DNA of 8,959 nucleotides from an uncultured Bacillota bacterium (lineage in GTDB: Bacteria > Bacillota_I > Bacilli_A > RFN20 > CAG-826): contig CASFWS010000034.1 of the NCBI GenBank assembly GCA_949298295.1, positions 1 through 8,959 of the forward strand, given 5' to 3'. Under the pieces are notes generated by a model. It was not told where the DNA came from, did no database searches, and saw nothing but the letters and a program-made list of their open reading frames with translations. Each line of letters starts with the position of its first letter. The first letter of the stretch is position 1. Below are positions 6,296 to 8,959 of the stretch, piece by piece. The translations under genes and the position numbers were made by a program.

Positions 6296-6324
6296 TTAGA
6301 AGAAAGGGGCAGAGGTGGTATACT
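6296..6324 (+). promoter_or_regulatory. Extended -10 promoter of mutS2-uvrC
   Basis: TATACT (6319-6324) matches the -10 consensus at five of six bases and is preceded by TGG (6316-6318), giving an extended -10 element TGnTATACT. TTAGAA (6296-6301) is a weak -35 with a 17-bp spacer. The expected start is at 6331, one base before the mutS2 ATG, so the transcript would have essentially no leader. Confidence 0.65.
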
Positions 6325-6331
6325 TCCGGCG

Positions 6332-8647
6332 ATGAAAAGCGCGCGCGAACTCCTTTCCTATAGCGAAGTCGAGCCCCTCTTCCTCCGCGAAATGCGGAGC
6401 GAGCGGGCACGGGACCTTTTCAAGGCCCTCTCTTTTCTCGGCCCGGAAGAGATGTCGAAAGCCCGGGAGGACATGCTCGCGGCCGAGGCCCTCCTTAACC
6501 GAGTCGACCTCCCGATCGAGGTTTCCTTCGACCTCCGGAGTTACGTCGAGCGCTCCCTAAAGGGCGGGGAGCTCTCCCCGGAGGAACTTTACCGCTGCAA
6601 GAACGAAAGCGACAACCGCGAGAAGATCGCTAGGGCCTTCGAAGGGAAAGACCTTCCGGAAAACGGCCTCCTTTCCCTCGCCCGGGGGCTCCCCGAGCTT
6701 CTTCCCCTCGGGCGGGCCATCGAGAAAGCGGTGGGCCCTGATCTCAAAGTCAAGGACAAGGCCTCGGGTAAGCTCTACGCCGTCCGGATGGCCCTTCGGG
6801 GCATCGACGGGGAGATGAAGGCGGCCCTCGAGAAGGAGCGCCTCCTCAAAGCCGAATACCTTTCCTCGCCTCTTCCCTCGATCCGGAACGGGAAGATGGT
6901 CCTCGCCGTCAAAAGCGCCTATCGTTCGAAGGTAAGCGGGGCCATTCTTGCCTCGAGCGCCTCGGGGGAAACCCTCTTCGTCGAGCCGATGGCCCTCCTC
7001 GCCCTCGAAGAGAAGCGGGAACGCCTCCGGGGGGAGGAAAAGGAGGAAGTCGCCCGGATCCTCAAGGAACTCTCTTCCTTCGTCGCTTCCTTTTCGGAGC
7101 CCCTCCTCGCGGTGAACGCCGGGGTTGCCCGCCTCGACTTTTCCTTCGGCAAGGTCCGCTACATGAAGCGGGTCAAGGGGTCGATCCCCTTAGTCAAGGA
7201 AGGGAAGGAACTCCGCCTGAAGAAAGCCCGTCACCCCCTCCTTTTCGAGAAGGCCGTCCCCAATGACTTCTCCTTGAGCGCCTCCCAGCCGATCCTCGTC
7301 ATATCCGGCCCCAACGCCGGGGGGAAGACGGTGGCCCTGAAGACGGTCGGCCTTCTTTCCTACATGGCTCGGCTCGGCCTCCCGATCCCGGCCGAGGAAG
7401 GAAGCCTCGTCCCGATGTATTCGAACATCGCGGCCGACATCGGCGACCAGCAATCCCTCGAAGAATCCCTCTCGACCTTCTCTGGCCATTTGTCGAGCCT
7501 TTCAAAGGCCATCAAAGACGCCGGGCCCTCTTCCCTCCTCCTTCTCGATGAGCTTGGGACCGGGACGGCCCCGAAGGAAGGGGAAGCAATTGCCTACGGA
7601 GTCATCTCCTACCTCGGGAAGAAGGGGGCCGAGGCTGTCGTCTCCTCCCACTTCGAGGGCATCAAGGCCCTCGCCGTCTCCGGGGGGTCTGTCCGCAACG
7701 CCTCGATGGCTTACGAGGAGGCGACCTCTTCCCCGACCTACCGCCTCCGGATGGATATCCCCGGGGAAAGCTACGGCCTTTCTCTAGCGAGGCGCTACCT
7801 CCCCCGGGAAGTCGTCGAGGAAGCTTCCTCCTACCTTCAAGGGGAGGTCGAGGATAGCCTCGAAGGCGCCCTCCGGAAGCTTTCGGAAGCGACCTCGCGG
7901 GTCGAGGAAAAAGAAAGGGAACTCGCGGCCAAAGACGAGGAATTCCGAAAAAAGGAAGCCGCTTTTGCGGCCGAAAAGGCCCGCCTCCGGCGCTTGGAAG
8001 AGGACGTAGCTACCCGCGAGAAAGCCCTCAAGAAGGACCTCCTTTCCTCCTACGAAAAGAAAATCGAGGCCATCATCAAGGGGCTCGGTTCCCATAGCAA
8101 GCTCCACGAGGCCATCCGGGCCAAGAAAGAGATGGAAGCCCTTTTCGAGGAGAAAGGCGCGGACGAAAGCCTCGAACCCGCTCCTCGTAGCGAGCCTCTC
8201 CGTCCCAGCGACTATTGCCTGGTCGATAGCCTCGGCCTCGAAGGGCGGGTCGAGCGGGTCGGGAAAGCCATTGAGATCCGAACTTCCTCGGGCGCTCTTT
8301 TCAAGGTCGATCCTTCCCTTTGTAAGAAGGGCGCGGCCCCGAAAGGCGGGCGGGAGGAGGTGAATGGGCGCTTCTTCGACGAGGTTACTTCCCTCAAGAG
8401 CCTCCCCCTTGAGCTCAACCTCATCGGGATGCGGGCTTCCGAGGCGGAAAGCGCCCTCGAAAGCTACGTCGATAAGGCCGTTCTCAAGGGCTTTGGCCGG
8501 GTCAGGATCATCCACGGCTTCGGGGGCGGGACCCTCCGCCGCCTCGTCGAGGACTATGCCCGCGCCCATCCCGACCTCGTGAAGCGCTTCGAGGGGGCCG
8601 GGGAAAAGGAAGGGATGGGCGGGGCGACCATCTATTACCTCAAATGA
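6332..8647 (+). CDS. mutS2: MutS2: MutS-type ATPase with C-terminal Smr domain
   Basis: MutS2 lacks the mismatch-recognition domain of MutS; in different bacteria it suppresses recombination or, as shown in Bacillus subtilis, recognises collided ribosomes and splits them. The 771-residue product has the core/clamp region with IRNGKMVLAV and SASGETLFVEP (184-219), Walker A GPNAGGKT (326-333), GDQQSLEESLSTFSGHL (371-387; usually GDEQS), Walker B LLLLDELGTG with Asp406-Glu407, and SSHF (438-441). A long charged coiled coil follows (about 505-585), then a KOW-like segment (about 625-665) and the Smr domain (about 693-771). The Smr motifs are altered: LNLIGMR where LDLRG is usual (Asn696), and HGFGGGTLR (728-736) for HGKGTGxLR. 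ATG 6332 is chosen because the conserved N-terminus starts there and length fits the family; an in-frame TTG at 6248 would lie inside rnhC. No Shine-Dalgarno is at normal distance; AGAGG ends 16 nt upstream, ahead of the -10 box. Confidence 0.95.
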   Translation: MKSARELLSYSEVEPLFLREMRSERARDLFKALSFLGPEEMSKAREDMLAAEALLNRVDLPIEVSFDLRSYVERSLKGGELSPEELYRCKNESDNREKIARAFEGKDLPENGLLSLARGLPELLPLGRAIEKAVGPDLKVKDKASGKLYAVRMALRGIDGEMKAALEKERLLKAEYLSSPLPSIRNGKMVLAVKSAYRSKVSGAILASSASGETLFVEPMALLALEEKRERLRGEEKEEVARILKELSSFVASFSEPLLAVNAGVARLDFSFGKVRYMKRVKGSIPLVKEGKELRLKKARHPLLFEKAVPNDFSLSASQPILVISGPNAGGKTVALKTVGLLSYMARLGLPIPAEEGSLVPMYSNIAADIGDQQSLEESLSTFSGHLSSLSKAIKDAGPSSLLLLDELGTGTAPKEGEAIAYGVISYLGKKGAEAVVSSHFEGIKALAVSGGSVRNASMAYEEATSSPTYRLRMDIPGESYGLSLARRYLPREVVEEASSYLQGEVEDSLEGALRKLSEATSRVEEKERELAAKDEEFRKKEAAFAAEKARLRRLEEDVATREKALKKDLLSSYEKKIEAIIKGLGSHSKLHEAIRAKKEMEALFEEKGADESLEPAPRSEPLRPSDYCLVDSLGLEGRVERVGKAIEIRTSSGALFKVDPSLCKKGAAPKGGREEVNGRFFDEVTSLKSLPLELNLIGMRASEAESALESYVDKAVLKGFGRVRIIHGFGGGTLRRLVEDYARAHPDLVKRFEGAGEKEGMGGATIYYLK

Positions 8648-8959
8648 AGAAGGAACTAAGCGAGGAACTCCGGCGGCTCATCCTCCTCCTGCCCGATGCC
8701 CCCGGCTGCTACCTCATGAAGGACGAAGGCGGGAAGATCATCTACGTCGGGAAGGCCAAGTCGCTCAAGAAGCGGGTATCCCAGTACTTCCTCCGCGAGC
8801 AGGAAGGGAAGGTCGCGGCCATGGTAAGCCGCGTCGCTTCCTTCGACACCATCCGCGTCTCAAGCGACAAGGAAGCCTTCATCCTCGAGATGAACCTCAT
8901 CAAGCAGCACCTTCCGCGCTACAACGTCCTTCTCGTCGACGATAGCCACTATCCCTATA
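8644..8959 (+). CDS. uvrC: UvrABC excinuclease subunit C (5' part, runs off the window)
   Basis: UvrC makes the dual incisions of nucleotide excision repair after UvrA/UvrB find the lesion. The 105 residues visible cover the N-terminal GIY-YIG nuclease domain, which makes the 3' incision: PDAPGCYLMKD (17-27) and IIYVGKAKSLKKRV (32-45) hold the GIY and YIG equivalents, with conserved Arg44, and ILEMNLIK (80-87) has the conserved Glu82. The segment LVDDSHYPY (97-105) replaces the usual LKDDKxYPY, a mild divergence. The start overlaps the mutS2 stop as ATGA and has no strong Shine-Dalgarno, so translation is probably coupled to mutS2. The UvrB-interacting, RNase H-like and HhH parts lie beyond the right edge. 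Confidence 0.95.
   Translation, partial: MKKELSEELRRLILLLPDAPGCYLMKDEGGKIIYVGKAKSLKKRVSQYFLREQEGKVAAMVSRVASFDTIRVSSDKEAFILEMNLIKQHLPRYNVLLVDDSHYPY

Noticed and set aside
6248..6331. Earlier TTG start for mutS2 at 6248
   Set aside because: It would add 28 residues with no family resemblance, overlap the rnhC start and lie upstream of the predicted promoter.
1..8959. Search for mobile elements, CRISPR arrays, tRNA or rRNA genes and defence genes
   Set aside because: No transposase, terminal repeats, regularly spaced repeats or tRNA-like folds were seen; all long frames are accounted for by housekeeping genes.

Overview
The window is a GC-rich (roughly 60% or more by eye), densely packed piece of bacterial chromosome holding seven protein genes: the 3' part of ftsZ, complete ileS, lspA, rluD, rnhC and mutS2, and the 5' part of uvrC. 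The ileS T-box leader, the zinc-finger bacterial-type IleS, RNase HIII and MutS2 together point to the Bacillota (Firmicutes). TGA, TAA and TAG all serve as stops and Trp is TGG, so the standard bacterial code applies rather than the mycoplasma code. High GC with very strong C-ending codon preference (CTC, GTC, GCC, ATC, TTC) is unusual for Bacilli and suggests an uncultured high-GC lineage, but I cannot name a genus.

Layout. 1-814: ftsZ end, closed by an intrinsic terminator. 815-1122: a 308-base gap without a protein gene, holding the terminator, a perfect 17-nt inverted repeat, a candidate promoter and an isoleucine T-box riboswitch. 1123-5391: a tight ileS-lspA-rluD operon with overlapping genes. 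5351-6253 (minus strand): rnhC, converging on rluD with a 41-bp overlap; the intrinsic terminator of the rluD operon lies inside rnhC coding sequence. 6254-6331: a 78-bp divergent promoter region. 6332 onward: a mutS2-uvrC operon with an ATGA overlap, running off the right edge.

How the genes work together. The left block (ftsZ, ileS, lspA, rluD) is a shortened version of the Bacillus division-cluster tail, with sepF/divIVA-type genes missing. The T-box should make isoleucyl-tRNA synthetase, lipoprotein signal peptidase and the pseudouridine synthase respond together to uncharged tRNA-Ile. The right block (rnhC divergent from mutS2, then uvrC) resembles a shortened Bacillus rnhC / zapA-cvpA-polX-mutS2 region and groups RNA:DNA hybrid removal, ribosome-collision or recombination control, and nucleotide excision repair.

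I see no mobile element, CRISPR array, tRNA, rRNA or defence system, and no wholly new system. The points worth a second look are a Gly-to-Lys change in the FtsZ GTP-binding signature, convergent terminators embedded in opposing genes, a promoter placed so that mutS2 mRNA would be leaderless, a T-box bulge base that does not fit the usual tRNA-Ile discriminator, an altered Smr motif in MutS2, and an N-terminally extended LspA.
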